Below, in pieces: positions 1-9,050 of a stretch of DNA of 21,788 bases (positions are counted from its first letter, which is position 1; every line of letters begins with the position of its first letter). The notes under the pieces are model-generated. The model did no database searches and had not been told where the DNA came from. It worked only from the letters and a program-made list of their open reading frames with translations. The position numbers and the translations under genes were made by a program. The stretch lies in contig JAUCBJ010008961.1 in NCBI GenBank assembly GCA_032718475.1, positions 1 to 21,788 on the forward strand, read 5' to 3'. The DNA comes from Nemertoderma westbladi (lineage: Eukaryota; Xenacoelomorpha; Nemertodermatida; Nemertodermatidae).

Positions 1-165
1 AAATACTTGCTGTGAACGACGGTACAAGTATATTTATTGTAAGTAAATTTCCAGCTATTTGTTGCTCCGGTTTTTTGTGTTAAGGCCATAATAATAATAA
101 TAAATACGAAAAATATTACAAGTGATAAATTTTAAACCGTATCGCTGTAATAAATTGACACCATA

Positions 166-312
166 GTTCTCACTCTAAAATTGTGATACTTGTATATTGG
201 TTTCATTCCATTCCAAAATTGAATATAACTTTGGAATGGAATGAATCCAATATACAACGAGTAAGATAATGTAGAAATTATTAAGGAGATAACACAATGT
301 CAGAGTGAGAAC
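166..312. repeat. Hairpin (MITE-like) inverted-repeat element
   Basis: Two nested sets of inverted arms are visible. The outer arms are 166-176 and 302-312 (11 bp, exact). The inner arms are 192-217 and 230-255 (26 bp, one mismatch) with a 12-base loop. The AT-rich sequence between the arms is non-coding. The structure resembles a small fold-back or MITE-type element, but I cannot see a clear target duplication and do not recognise the family. Confidence 0.6.
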
Positions 313-469
313 AAAAAAATTAGATATGGTATCAATATATTACCATGAAGATTACTAGAAGTGATGAATTTTATTAAAAACATTCACTTATATATATAAA
401 TTTGTGATGTGGCATAGTCAACGAAGAAGAGATGGTACGTGTCATAATCATCGACGAATAAGAAAAGAG
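313..469. other. Unassigned AT-rich flank
   Basis: AT-rich sequence between the hairpin element and the GGTTGG-type repeats. I see no gene or clear repeat. Bases 1-165 are similar, with a short ATA microsatellite near 88-102. Confidence 0.4.
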
Positions 470-1190
470 ATGGAGTGCAACGTGGATGAATGGTTGGTTG
501 CCTGAATAGGAAATACGTGAAAGAATATGAATCATAGGGTTGTGTGTGTAATAATCAATAATTATTATAATAAAAACGTGCAGTATATAATGTTAGTGGT
601 GGTAGCCTTTCAATATGACACAGATGCTGCGGGATTGGTTAGGTTGAGTAACTACTATGCAAATGTTGTTTGTATACGTGTAGCCGGGACGTGGCGGAAT
701 TTCATAATAGCATTGGGGTATGCAGGTCGCTTGGTTGGTTGGATTGGTGACAGCCGCGGTGGAGTTGGCAATCAATATAATATCTGATGTAGTTGGTGGC
801 CACGTTGTCAGCATATACAGTATACAGTGGTTGGTTGGTTGGTTGCGTGAATAGGAAATAACTATGGAAATGTTCGTATACGTGTAGCCGGAAACGTGGC
901 GGATTGGTAGGTTGCTCGGTTGAATGGATTGGTGACAGCCGTCGAAGAGTTGGCGATCGAATCGATATAATTGGGTAGTGTGGGGCTAGCCACACGATGA
1001 GAGGTTTGGGTACGCGCGAAGATGAATATGCTATGGTTGGTTGATGCAACGACACGAACCAATACGCGCGGGAGGTAACAGCTGTAGGAGTAAGGAGGGC
1101 ATCGTGAGGTTAGGCTACGCGTAGGTGATAGGCAGCGATTGGCTGAAGGCAACGACGCGAATCAATATTGATGGTGACAGATGGTCATTA
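470..1190. repeat. Degenerate long-unit direct repeats, GGTTGG-rich
   Basis: Several blocks recur in direct orientation at about 185-205 bp spacing. GTATACGTGTAGCCGG occurs near 672 and 876. GGATTGGTGACAGCCG occurs near 741 and 926. A GAATAGGAAATA block occurs near 504 and 849. GGTTGGTTGG strings sit between blocks, and a shorter CAACGAC-CGAA-CAATA block recurs near 1047 and 1150. The units are diverged and of uneven length, so this looks like an old satellite or element remnant. Short open frames here lack recognisable domains. Confidence 0.5.
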
Positions 1191-2232
1191 AACACCTCGA
1201 TTTAGCACCGGAATTTGGCATTTTTTTAATTGCCTCCGAGATGTGGCCCGTAGCCCAGGCTAGGGAGGAGTGAGTGGAGGGCTATGCTTCTCCTACTACT
1301 TACGGTGTTGAGTTGATGTTTAGGATAAAGCTGTAATATTAAGCTTAAATAAAAATATAAATATCAGACGAATTGCTACATTGCTAATTATTTAAAACGT
1401 GGCTTGTGTGGTAAGGTATGAGACATGATCAGATGCATCTGATTTCAGATGATCTGAATCTGATATTCGATATTAATTTAATATTGCTTGCATGGGTTCC
1501 TATTGGTTTGGGGGCATTTTAAATGACATAAATTATGCAATTTAATTTCAATTTAGCCAATAATATTCTTACAAATGATTAAGGCGGCAATGTGCCGCCC
1601 AAGGGGTTCTAATGAAAGATTTAACAAATTTCGAAAATGGTTAAAGGTGGCCATGTCTTCCTTTGAGTGTCGGATGAGTATAATAATATGGTCATCCTCT
1701 TCTTTATATAAAAATCTCTGGTAACGACAAGAAAATAGACCTTGGTCCGATCAAATATATTTTGTTCGTCATTGGAAGTAAAAATTTATGTAATTTATCT
1801 TTAGTACGCAAAAGGTTAAGGAAACATCCAACCCACACTAGATGAGGTACAGCTTCCATTCTTTGTCGCGCCGCAGACGCCTGTAGGATTTACTGCGATA
1901 GGAAAGTAGCTGACTCTGACAGCAGAGAGCTTTATGCAATCAATATAGTCTCAAAGGGAATCAAAGGCGGCAAGTATTAAGACCTATTATTGAACAATTA
2001 TTAGTAACTAACCTTAGTATAGATACCATTGTATGTTAATTTATAACTTTAAATTACATTCTTATGATTAAAGGTCACAGACAGACTGCTTGGCGCCTGG
2101 CTTCCGCCAAGTTTTACAACAACGTCATGACCAACTACAGATACGACCCGCCAAGCTGCTGCAAAGCCCCTATATTTAGTGGGCCAGTTATTTCTCTTAC
2201 ATAGAATCCCTGAAACCAGTGTCGCAGCCACT
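1191..2232. other. Unassigned non-coding stretch
   Basis: I see no recognisable gene. The stretch holds a small hairpin with 7-bp arms (1583-1589 with 1593-1599) and a GATCTGA-rich patch near 1425-1470. A moderately GC-rich segment at about 2075-2210 stays open for some 45 codons on the plus strand but matches no family I know. Confidence 0.4.
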
Positions 2233-2490
2233 ACTACTATTACTACTACTACGATCGGCTGCATTGCAGTTGCATTATATTACAATATACGAAGAATGCT
2301 ATGCCGGCTTGACGACAAAATTGCGCCGCCACAACTCCCTATCACCCATGACATTTGCTAGATCATTAGTATTTTCAAGGACAGTGTCCTTTAAGATGCG
2401 TCTCAAGAAAGTCATGGGCTGGCCGGTCCTGGCTGGTCCTGACGGCGAAAGCAATGTCCTGCAAAGCGGAAGCGGTTCCGTTCAATAAAA
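2233..2490 (-). mobile_element. RTE-like LINE 3' end, deleted copy
   Basis: This minus-strand segment matches 21182-21460 over most of its length, in the same orientation. It therefore encodes part of the same LINE RT C-terminus (the family's region following an R-F-A-G-H-type motif). Relative to the other copy it has lost about 48 bp near 2424-2440 and has several small changes, so it is not translatable. Both copies end, read on the minus strand, in a short TAG-type microsatellite (here 2233-2252). That fits LINE families with simple-repeat 3' tails. Confidence 0.7.
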
Positions 2491-2514
2491 TTTTGATGGA
2501 ATAAGGGTTTTCGA

Positions 2515-3060
2515 GGACGCTGATCACGACAACACTTGTCGAAAATATTTTCTGGAAATGCAAACATTATTTTTGGTACCCCAGAACAAAAAGAACAAGT
2601 AGCAAAAATTTCAAACCTTCTAAGTTTTCAAAGCCTCTGATCACGATACATCTCGTTAAAAATCATTCCTGGTAACGCGACTATAATTTTTGGTATTTGT
2701 TTGGTGGGACGAAAAAAACAAGTAGGTTGAAATTTCAAACTACAAAAATCGAATTTAGTTGGATAATATGATATTTTTGAGTGTCTAATTCGTGATCAAA
2801 ATCTCCGAAAACCCAATGTAATAATAATGTTGATTTGGAAATGATTTTTAATTTTTTCAAATTTGTGGGACATGTATTTTTCGTGCTGCACATTGACACG
2901 TATCTAAAAAAGCCGTTATCAACAAGGTAGGTTATTTTTCAGTGCCATGTTCGTGATCAGCATCCCAAAAGCCCATATGGTCATAAATACAATTTGATTT
3001 TGCGGTGATTTTTCATTATCATATTTCCACTACCGGTACTTGTTTTTTTTCGTGCTCCAG
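2515..3060. repeat. Diverged tandem repeat with TGATCA anchor
   Basis: TGATCA-containing motifs recur near 2520, 2638, 2793 and 2953, spaced about 120-160 bp apart. The last two are followed by similar text (TTCGTGATCA, then CC-AAA-CCCA). Each unit also has an A-rich block followed by a homopolymer-rich TTTTT or AAAAA block near a GGTA or GTGGGAC motif. The units are strongly diverged and non-coding. Confidence 0.45.
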
Positions 3061-3085
3061 GGGGTACAAATAACTGAATGATAAC

Positions 3086-3117
3086 TAATATAACAACATG
3101 CCAATGTTGTTATATTA
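3086..3117. repeat. Perfect 14-bp hairpin
   Basis: Arms 3086-3099 and 3104-3117 are exactly complementary with the 4-base loop GCCA. It is AT-rich and sits in non-coding sequence at the end of the diverged repeat block. I see no following T-run and assign no function. Confidence 0.6.
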
Positions 3118-3825
3118 CACAACTCTTCGATATGTTTGATGTCGAGGAATAAACTTTCCCAACGAAACTGTACTGCAAATTTAATACTTTTTGTTGTTTG
3201 AAAATTTACAGATAGTTGCACTTTAGGTGTTCTTTTAGTTTCTATTAAAAAATAAAAATAAAAATTTTACTTCTAATCTCGCTTTCGATTACTAATAATG
3301 AATTCAAGTAAACCAAAAAGAATAGTAGGCCTATTTGGTTATACCAAAGTCTTTGAACGGTAATGTATTTTGTGTAATAATTTTATCAATTCCAAAAGGT
3401 GTTGATATGGTAATAATGGTTGCCAGGAACTCCCCATATCTCGAAAACTACTGGAGTATCTATGTAGGAGATGACCTATACTGCCGTCCTAAGGCAAACC
3501 CATGTAACTCGAATTTTGACAAAAATGAGATATTGGTATAATTTTAATTAAAGCTTACGGCGAGCTCTATCTGGTGGTACAACTTATTAGAGTGCATCTA
3601 AATTATAAAGGGGTTAAAAAGGGGGTAGAATGTAACTGCATTGTACAGTAGTAGTAAACAATTTTGGTCCTAATTATTCTTACTTTTGGTTCTTTCATAT
3701 TTTGGTTGCATGTACTTAGGCGGTTGGTTTGGGCTTTATTGGTATCAGTTTTGGGTTTCATCTATCTACTATCTGTCTGATTTCTTTCATTTCTGTATTT
3801 CAGTAGGCCTACCTATTCTTTTGCG
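3118..3825. other. Unassigned AT-rich stretch
   Basis: No recognisable protein or RNA gene. A 68-codon open frame at 3335-3541 (plus) begins at a non-ATG codon, has no motif I recognise and sits in AT-rich repeat-like DNA. I do not call it a gene. Confidence 0.4.
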
Positions 3826-4275
3826 TTTCCTGTAATATTGGTCAATTCGTGCAATGCTGTATTTACAGTAAATAGGGATAGGGATTCAAAAGTACACAGC
3901 TGACGATGGAGCTGTGTTTCCCTGGGTACAGTGTTTAAATCCTGAAAACCTTTATTTATATTTTACTGTATTCGATTTTTGAGCAAAGGTGAAGACGGAA
4001 CAGAAAGGTGAGTATTAAACATACTGAAAGTAAAATGTCATATTTCAATTATTCCACTTTATTATTAATATATTATAAAACAGTATTACTGTATTATATA
4101 ATTTCCAACGTTTCAACTACACAGTAGCCATCATCAGGGATAAACAAACCATAAAAAGAAGCAAATAATGCAGGATAGTAATTACAAAAATTAAATTGAA
4201 GAATTATTAAGATATATGTAAAAGTGATAACTGTAAACTACAGTAGTACCGGTAAGTAGGTGCCGACACTAACAG
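3826..4275 (-). mobile_element. Penelope-like element terminal region, copy 1
   Basis: This 450-bp block is repeated in inverted orientation at 20732-21180. The two copies share the outer ~120 bp (3826-3945) almost perfectly, and the rest with small indels. On the minus strand it carries a hammerhead ribozyme core (CTGATGA, stem II, GAAAC). It follows a broken GIY-YIG endonuclease remnant on the same strand. That order (endonuclease, then ribozyme-bearing terminal repeat) is known for Penelope-like elements. A further small hairpin lies at 3894-3901 with 3910-3917. Confidence 0.8.
4107..4140 (-). ncRNA. Hammerhead ribozyme core in PLE terminal region
   Basis: On the minus strand CTGATGA (complement of 4131-4137) is followed by a stem II that can pair over 6 bp including two G-U pairs, with a TGT loop, and then GAAAC (complement of 4110-4114). 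GAAAC runs into the palindrome AACGTT, so stem III would be very short. That is a known feature of PLE ribozymes and is thought to favour dimeric folding. Copy 2 at 20866-20904 has the same core unchanged. Self-cleavage is inferred from family knowledge. Confidence 0.75.
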
Positions 4276-4329
4276 CCCAGTCAGCAAGTACAGTACAGAG
4301 GTACAAACACTTGAGTCTATATCTGCGCA

Positions 4330-4620
4330 GCGACAAGGGTATTGAGTTGCCCTGTACGTTTAGTTTGGGTTTTAATCTAAAAATATTGATTGAGGGCTTC
4401 CTTTAACTTGAGTCCATTCTTGGAAGTCGCCGAATCAATAACTTCGAAGTCAGACAAGCTACTGTACAGTAACTGAATGGCCGGACATTTTAAGGTGCTT
4501 TGAAGTCTCAGATGACTTGGATACATTCTTATGCTCATTAACTCTGTCCTCAAAGGTGGCGTTGGGTATAGCCAACGTAAGTCGCCTTACAGGCGCTACA
4601 AGAGTGTAGAGATACACAGA
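4330..4620 (-). pseudogene. Penelope-like element GIY-YIG endonuclease remnant
   Basis: In Penelope-like elements the C-terminal GIY-YIG nuclease nicks the target for RT priming. Three minus-strand pieces in shifting frames match its order. A C-x-x-C-K-A-T-Y-V-G segment with T-Q-R-H-L lies at about 4555-4603. An E-D-R-V-N-E-H piece followed by S-K-S-S and S-G-H lies at about 4475-4555. A D-F-E-V-I-D-S piece followed by L-K-E-A and, after a stop, I-K-T and Q-L-N-T lies at about 4343-4460. At least two frameshifts and two stops separate them, so it is inactive. It lies immediately upstream (minus strand) of the ribozyme-bearing terminal region, as expected. I could not find the RT domain. Confidence 0.75.
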
Positions 4621-4900
4621 GTCACTGCGCATTTCCAATGGAACCTTGACCTTGGGTTAACCAATGAGGGGTCGAATTTTTGTTGTAGTAAATTTGGTTC
4701 TAAATTTGATGTTTTGTGGTTCTAAAATCGGTTTCAGCAGGCGTGTTAGGCGGCCTTTGAGAAGACTTGAAGATTTACTTGGTTGCCTTACTCAACGTTA
4801 AATAATTTAGTGTTCTCGAATATTTATTACGTAATTAGGGAGCCGCTTAACTACATAAACCAATATTGGATCGTATTGATAGAGTTTGGGGTAGGGTGGG
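4621..4900. other. Possible PLE remnant, unassigned
   Basis: By position this could be the part of the Penelope-like ORF just before the GIY-YIG domain on the minus strand. I see no conserved RT motif, and every frame is broken. Confidence 0.25.
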
Positions 4901-4979
4901 TTGACCCATGGACTTGTAGAATATTAATTTATACCAGGACTGGAAACTGTTTATTCGGAAATACCAGTTGAGGCCTACT
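4901..4979 (+). repeat. Inverted repeat, left copy
   Basis: This segment is inverted at 7255-7343 at roughly 80% identity by eye. Shared anchors are CCATGGACTT, TTTATACCAGGACTGGAAAC and ATACCAGTTGAGGCCTACTT. The pair encloses the G/C-bounded fold-back segment and a LINE fragment. It may mark the ends of a larger decayed element or be two copies of a dispersed repeat. Confidence 0.7.
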
Positions 4980-5064
4980 TTCTGAATTTTGCTAGCAGTT
5001 ATTTATTTTAGGAATCATGATATCTAAACCGCTACCATTTCATTTTTTCTGAACGCATTTTAAG

Positions 5065-5065
<1 letters not shown>

Positions 5066-5093
<28 letters not shown>
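5066..5093. repeat. Poly-G tract, 28 G
   Basis: Uninterrupted run of 28 G, preceded by TTAAGA and followed by CAGCACG. Such a run can form G-quadruplexes, and its exact length is prone to sequencing and assembly error. Confidence 0.9.
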
Positions 5094-5096
<3 letters not shown>

Positions 5097-5526
5097 CACG
5101 ATTGCTGGCTGGTACTCATCCAATAAAATCCTACGAATTTTGGGTTGTAGGTAAAAAAATTATCGAAGAACATTTTCAAATCCAAAAAAATGAAAATTTC
5201 ATAAGGTGGGTATTATAATTTTCATGGAAAATAGAAGTAGTCCCAGGACGAAATATACATTTTTTTGATATTCTAAAAACTGATAGTGTGGCATTGTTGG
5301 CTAGCATTAGTATGTTTTTCACTACGCTGAATCGAATGTGATAATATTCCATTTCCGAAAATTGAACTGGATGCTATTTTTCGCGCACATAAGAAGTGGG
5401 CGTGGCCCCTCAAATTTTGAAAAATACGATGTTCTGAAAATACCGCCATCTTTTTATTTCAACGCATTTTTTATGTTTTCTGTACCGCTGAATTGATTGA
5501 AAATATTTTGCTTTGATTTGCAAAGC

Positions 5527-5753
5527 ATTTTTATAGGTTTTCTGGAGCGCTGAATCGATTGAAAGTAATATAGAAGCCTGAAGACTTACTGGATCGGCAT
5601 TTTTGGTGCACCAAAATTAGGGAGTGGCACTTATTGAAATTCTGTAAAAGTACAACGCCCTAATTCTGGTGTACCAATAATGACGCACCAGTAAGGCTTG
5701 AGACTTCAATATTACTTTCAATCGATTCAGCGGTCCAGATAACCTATAAAAAT
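5527..5753. repeat. Palindrome with ~104-bp arms
   Basis: Arm 5527-5630 pairs with arm 5650-5753. Over 5527-5592 versus 5688-5753 identity is about 85% by eye, including the stretch around AATCGATTGAAAGTAAT. The spacer is about 19 bases. A second inverse unit at about 5862-5935 could pair with the same left arm. A transcript or single strand here could form a long hairpin. Confidence 0.75.
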
Positions 5754-6326
5754 AGGTTTTAAATGAAAACCTTGTGGTATTTTCTGAATATCGTAATTAT
5801 GAAAATTTGATGTAAATCTACTTGCCACACCCAAATTTTGGTGCACCAAAAATGATGTACCACTAAGAATTGAGACTTCTATATTACTTTCAATCGATTA
5901 AGCGGCCCAGAAAACCCATAAAAATGCATTGAAATCAAAACTTCGGAGTATTTAACGAATATTGCAATTTTGAAAATTTCAAATACCGCGCCCTAATTAT
6001 AGTGCACCAAAAATGACGTACCACTTCCCTTACATACTTATAGAGTAGTAAAGTGCTCCATACGAATCAGAATCAATAAAAAAAGCCCCTATATAAAGAA
6101 TTACTAACTCACAAATGACCTTGTAAAATTTGAAAATTTCAAAAAAATTTCTGCTGGGGACCAAATTTTGAGGTGGCACCCACATCGAATAGTTGAAATC
6201 TAATTGCAACGCAGTTTTTTGCAAACGATGCGCGATTAAATTTGACTAATTCTCGGAAAAAATGGGGCTAGTACATAATGTTGTTACATAGATACAGCAA
6301 TTAAAAACTAGGAAGGGGCCGATTCG

Positions 6327-6346
6327 CCCCCCCCCCCCCCCCCCCC
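6327..6346. repeat. Poly-C tract, 20 C
   Basis: Uninterrupted run of 20 C directly before the LINE C-terminal coding remnant. It is the inverse counterpart of the G run at 5066-5093. Confidence 0.9.
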
Positions 6347-6349
6347 AGT

Positions 6350-6613
6350 GGTAATAGGGGTAATGGCTGTGTACCATCATATTTGGTAGACCTACTGACG
6401 CCTTACGACCCCCCTCGCCAGCTACGATCCAGTGATGAAGGACTGCTAGTCGTCACCCGGTATCGCCTGGAAAAATATGGGAAACGGGCATTCTCCATCG
6501 CTGCTCCTACAGTATGGAACACTCTACCCCACAACTTACGACGTTCCCCAACATTAAATGCCTTCAAGACGGGACTCAGAACAAATCTTTTTAAACAGGA
6601 ATATGTCATCTAA
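6350..6613 (+). pseudogene. LINE RT C-terminal fragment
   Basis: The frame reads through P-S-Y-L-V-D-L-L, then R-Q-L-R-S-S-D, then Y-G-K-R-A-F-S and P-T-V-W-N-T-L-P, and ends with F-K-T-G-L-R-T-N-L-F before a stop at 6611-6613. This is the familiar C-terminal tail of CR1/L2/Jockey-type non-LTR retrotransposon ORF2 proteins, after the RT domain. The RT itself is missing. The fragment is truncated at its 5' side close to the C20 run, and the reading frame stays open into that run. It is a 5'-truncated insertion or was cut by the neighbouring fold-back segment. Which LINE clade it belongs to is not decidable from the tail alone. Confidence 0.8.
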
Positions 6614-7254
6614 CTCACAGAGAACATCTCTTTTTAACTCTTTCCTTTTTTAGCGTTGTATTTAGTGTAGTCGAATATATTGGATATTTGCAGGGATCGC
6701 GTTTCCGGGAACCTGCTGTTGTTGTTTCAACATTCACTATATTCCAATACTTCGCAATGAATGATACTAAATCTGCAGAAACTTTGAAGTGAAATACATC
6801 ACAATGTTGTTGGCAAAGCTAAATATAATTATTAAAAATACGAGCTAGTACAAAAATACTAGCTACCATGTCTCCAAAACGTAACTGTTAGATGTAAAAC
6901 ATATCTTAGTAAAGAAAAAAATGACATTTAGAATTTTTAAAAATATCTATTTATTAGAAATGTCATGTCGCATACACACACTCATACTATTATGTAGCTG
7001 TGGCACTATGTGAGGAAATACAATAAATAGCTCATTATTATTGAATTCGGATAATATGGTTGCTTTTTTTATCTACTAATTTAAATCAGCAATACATGAC
7101 ATGTGACATGTTATGTTGTCATTTATAATACTGATCAAATGTCTTAATAATGCTGGCCTACAAAAAGATAAAAATTAATTATGACCTATATAATAATCAC
7201 TAAAAACGTGTATATCAAGTTCATAATTATTACTATTGGCAGTAATAATTAATA
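6614..7254. other. LINE 3' flank and unassigned AT-rich DNA
   Basis: The first 100-170 bases are probably the 3' untranslated part of the LINE fragment just upstream. The rest shows no gene. There is a perfect 8-bp-arm hairpin at 6843-6850 with 6857-6864, and an ACATGACATGTGACATGT cluster near 7094. Confidence 0.4.
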
Positions 7255-7343
7255 AGTAGGCCTCAACTGGTATTTTTATTTTGCCTATAACTACCTAGTT
7301 TCCAGTCCTGGTATAAATAACATTCTAGAAGTCCATGGTTGAC
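7255..7343 (-). repeat. Inverted repeat, right copy
   Basis: Reverse-complement partner of 4901-4979, sharing the same three anchors. The sequence just outside and just inside the two copies is not obviously related, so the repeated block is about 80-90 bp. Confidence 0.7.
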
Positions 7344-7363
7344 ATAAGATGAGTAATGAAATG

Positions 7364-7402
7364 CAGTGCCGGATTAAGCCTCAGATGGCCCTAAGGCACA
7401 TT
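7364..7402 (+). repeat. Possible hAT-type terminal inverted repeat
   Basis: The block starts CAGTGCCGGATTAAG and continues with a GGCCCTAAGGCACA motif. This resembles the ends of many animal hAT-type elements (CAGTG-GGATT, then GGCCC). I could not find the matching right end before 8080, so this is at best a truncated element. Confidence 0.35.
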
Positions 7403-8077
7403 TTAGTAATTTCCAAAAATGGCCCGAAAATTGATATTTTTCCGCAAACCCTTTCAAAAGAAAAAGCTGCTAAAAACAACGGAAATTGTGAAAATGTTGC
7501 GAAGGAAATATAAAGTTTTTTCGTCGGATTACTGCGTGCAAATAAGTACTAAGTACTTTAATAATAAGTACTTCGCAAAAATAGTTTTCATCAAGAATCT
7601 TTAACATTACTAAACGGCATATTATGCCTATAAAACCTTTGCTATAAAATGTGTAATGGTTTTGGTAGAACTTCTGAAGCTTTAATTTTTAATATATTAA
7701 TGGGACCATTACCCCAAATCTATTTGTTTTATTTATAAAGCTACTATTCTGAAACTTTAATACAATTATCTGTGATCTTATATATACTATTAAATAGCTA
7801 GCTTCATAAACTCTTTGTTCGAAAAATTTGGCACTTTTTGAGCAGGTCGGTTTTTTCAAAAATTCTATAAATTTGTGGCATTTATGTGTAAATTAGCTCA
7901 TGTTAAGGATCTGTAATACCCTGCATTTAAGTTCTTGGTCCAAGGCTTTGGTAAAATGGACCTAAAAATGTAGGCTATCTTCTATGATAATTTTAGCACA
8001 AAATTATTGATTTTGAAAAATTTAGGGGGGTTTTAGTATTTCCGGGCTATATATATAGTATTATATAGTATATATAT
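7403..8077. other. Unassigned AT-rich stretch
   Basis: No recognisable gene. A 61-codon lysine-rich open frame at 7419-7604 looks like a by-product of AT-rich composition. A TA-rich run lies at 8049-8082, directly before the first LINE A coding piece. Confidence 0.4.
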
Positions 8078-8450
8078 AATATTCCGGATAGTCCGATTAA
8101 TCCCACTACTTATTTAAGAGCACCACTTCCGAACTCTTTCTCCTTATGGGAAGTGTCAAGCGAGGAGGTATTGAATATAATTAATGACATACCAGAAAAC
8201 AAATTAACGAGTTATTATTATATTAAATTAATTAAAATAGGGCCGGGAATATTAGCATTACACCTAATTATATTAATTAATTGCCGCATGCGGAATGCAG
8301 TTTATCCATCATTTATGAAAATCGCTAAAGTAATACAGATTTATAAAGGCGGCAGCCCTCTAGACAGGAGGAACTACAGACCTATTTCTATTTGAAGCAT
8401 TTTTTCTAAAATTTTTGAAAAAATAATTATAGATAATAGATAATATAGAT
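8078..8450 (+). pseudogene. LINE A RT, N-terminal part
   Basis: Encodes the region before and at the start of a LINE RT. It contains S-S-E-E-V-L-N-I-I-N-D-I, a long segment ending A-V-Y-P-S-F-M-K-I-A-K-V, then Y-K-G-G-S and N-Y-R-P-I-S-I (8372-8392). A TGA stop at 8393-8395 sits where the family has a leucine-type residue. The same frame then continues with S-K-I-F-E-K-I-I-I-D-N, the usual next motif. After that the sequence degenerates into an ATAGATAAT repeat. Some 60 residues of RT expected before the next LINE A piece at 11313 are missing. I judge this a dead fragment. Confidence 0.75.
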
Positions 8451-8480
8451 AATAGATAATAATTAAATTATAGATAATAC
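8425..8480. repeat. ATAGATAAT short tandem repeat
   Basis: Imperfect repeats of ATAGATAAT and AGATAAT run from the LINE A I-I-I-D-N codons to the first Tc1 codons. The founder motif is readable inside the RT coding sequence, so the repeat may have arisen by slippage there. The 5' half of the Tc1 element and a piece of LINE A RT are missing at this junction. Confidence 0.65.
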
Positions 8481-8484
8481 ACGG

Positions 8485-8726
8485 TTTGATCCCAAGTACA
8501 CCATCAAGACAGTGAAATTTCCTCCAAAGGTTATGGTATGGTCTTGTTTCTCGGCAGCAGGACGTGGCAGAACAAGGTTTGTACCAGAAGGGACAACATT
8601 AGATGGACATGGATACAAAACAATTCAGGAAGATGTCCTTAAACCAGCGATGGAGGTATCCGGGACCAAACACTTTTTCCAACACGATGGGGCACCTTGC
8701 CATCGCTCAAAAATCGTCAGCAAACT
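8485..8726 (+). pseudogene. Tc1-like transposase, central part
   Basis: Tc1 transposases cut and paste DNA using a DD(E/D) catalytic triad. This piece begins F-D-P-K-Y-T and has the family block K-F-P-P-K-V-M-V-W-S-C-F-S-A-A-G. It continues to F-F-Q-H-D-G-A-P-C-H-R-S-K, which holds the second catalytic aspartate. It lacks the N-terminal helix-turn-helix domains and the first aspartate. It stops mid-codon at the LTR insertion. The codons after 8727 belong to the LTR. No frameshift is visible inside this piece. Confidence 0.85.
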
Positions 8727-9050
8727 TGTTACGGTATATGGCGCTGTATCCACATTATTAGCCATCATACAGTATAATATGCTTGTTATTGTGCAGCATA
8801 ATATTTTAGATAAGGCATAATAACGCAATGATATTTAGATAGGGAAATCGAAACACCCATATATTTGAATCCATCCATTTTGTATAATATGTAGCCCTAC
8901 CTACGTAATTTTGTATTAGGATATATGTTGATAGTTCCAGGGTAGCAAGTTTAGTCGGACCCTGGATTTTTGTGCTTGCTGATATTAGCTTTGATAGGGC
9001 TAGCATATAGGGACGCTGTCCTGGCCATTCAGCAGCCAGGGACGTGAACC

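Larger units (their letters stand above)
5066..6346. mobile_element. Fold-back segment bounded by G28 and C20
   Basis: The segment starts with 28 G (5066-5093) and ends with 20 C (6327-6346), so both ends read as a G run going inward. The interior is AT-rich and non-coding. It is built from related blocks in forward orientation (around 5300, 5480 and 5550) and in inverse orientation (around 5715 and 5890). Recurring text includes GGTGCACCAAAA, AATCGATTGAAAGTAAT and CATAAAAATGC. The layout resembles a non-autonomous fold-back DNA element. I see no transposase and no clear target duplication, so the boundaries are inferred. Confidence 0.5.

Noticed and set aside
527-1152. Overlapping 73-117-codon open frames on both strands
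   Set aside because: They fall in degenerate repeats, lack known motifs and overlap each other on opposite strands.
2049-2264. Minus-strand 71-codon frame starting with a valine-rich hydrophobic run
   Set aside because: The V-V-V-V stretch is the translated TAG/GTA microsatellite tail of the LINE end, so the apparent membrane segment is an artefact.
3335-3541. 68-codon plus-strand open frame
   Set aside because: Non-ATG start, no motif, AT-rich repeat surroundings.
6403-6609. Minus-strand 68-codon open frame
   Set aside because: Antisense shadow of the LINE C-terminal fragment.
7419-7604. Lysine-rich 61-codon open frame
   Set aside because: Composition-driven in AT-rich DNA, no domain.
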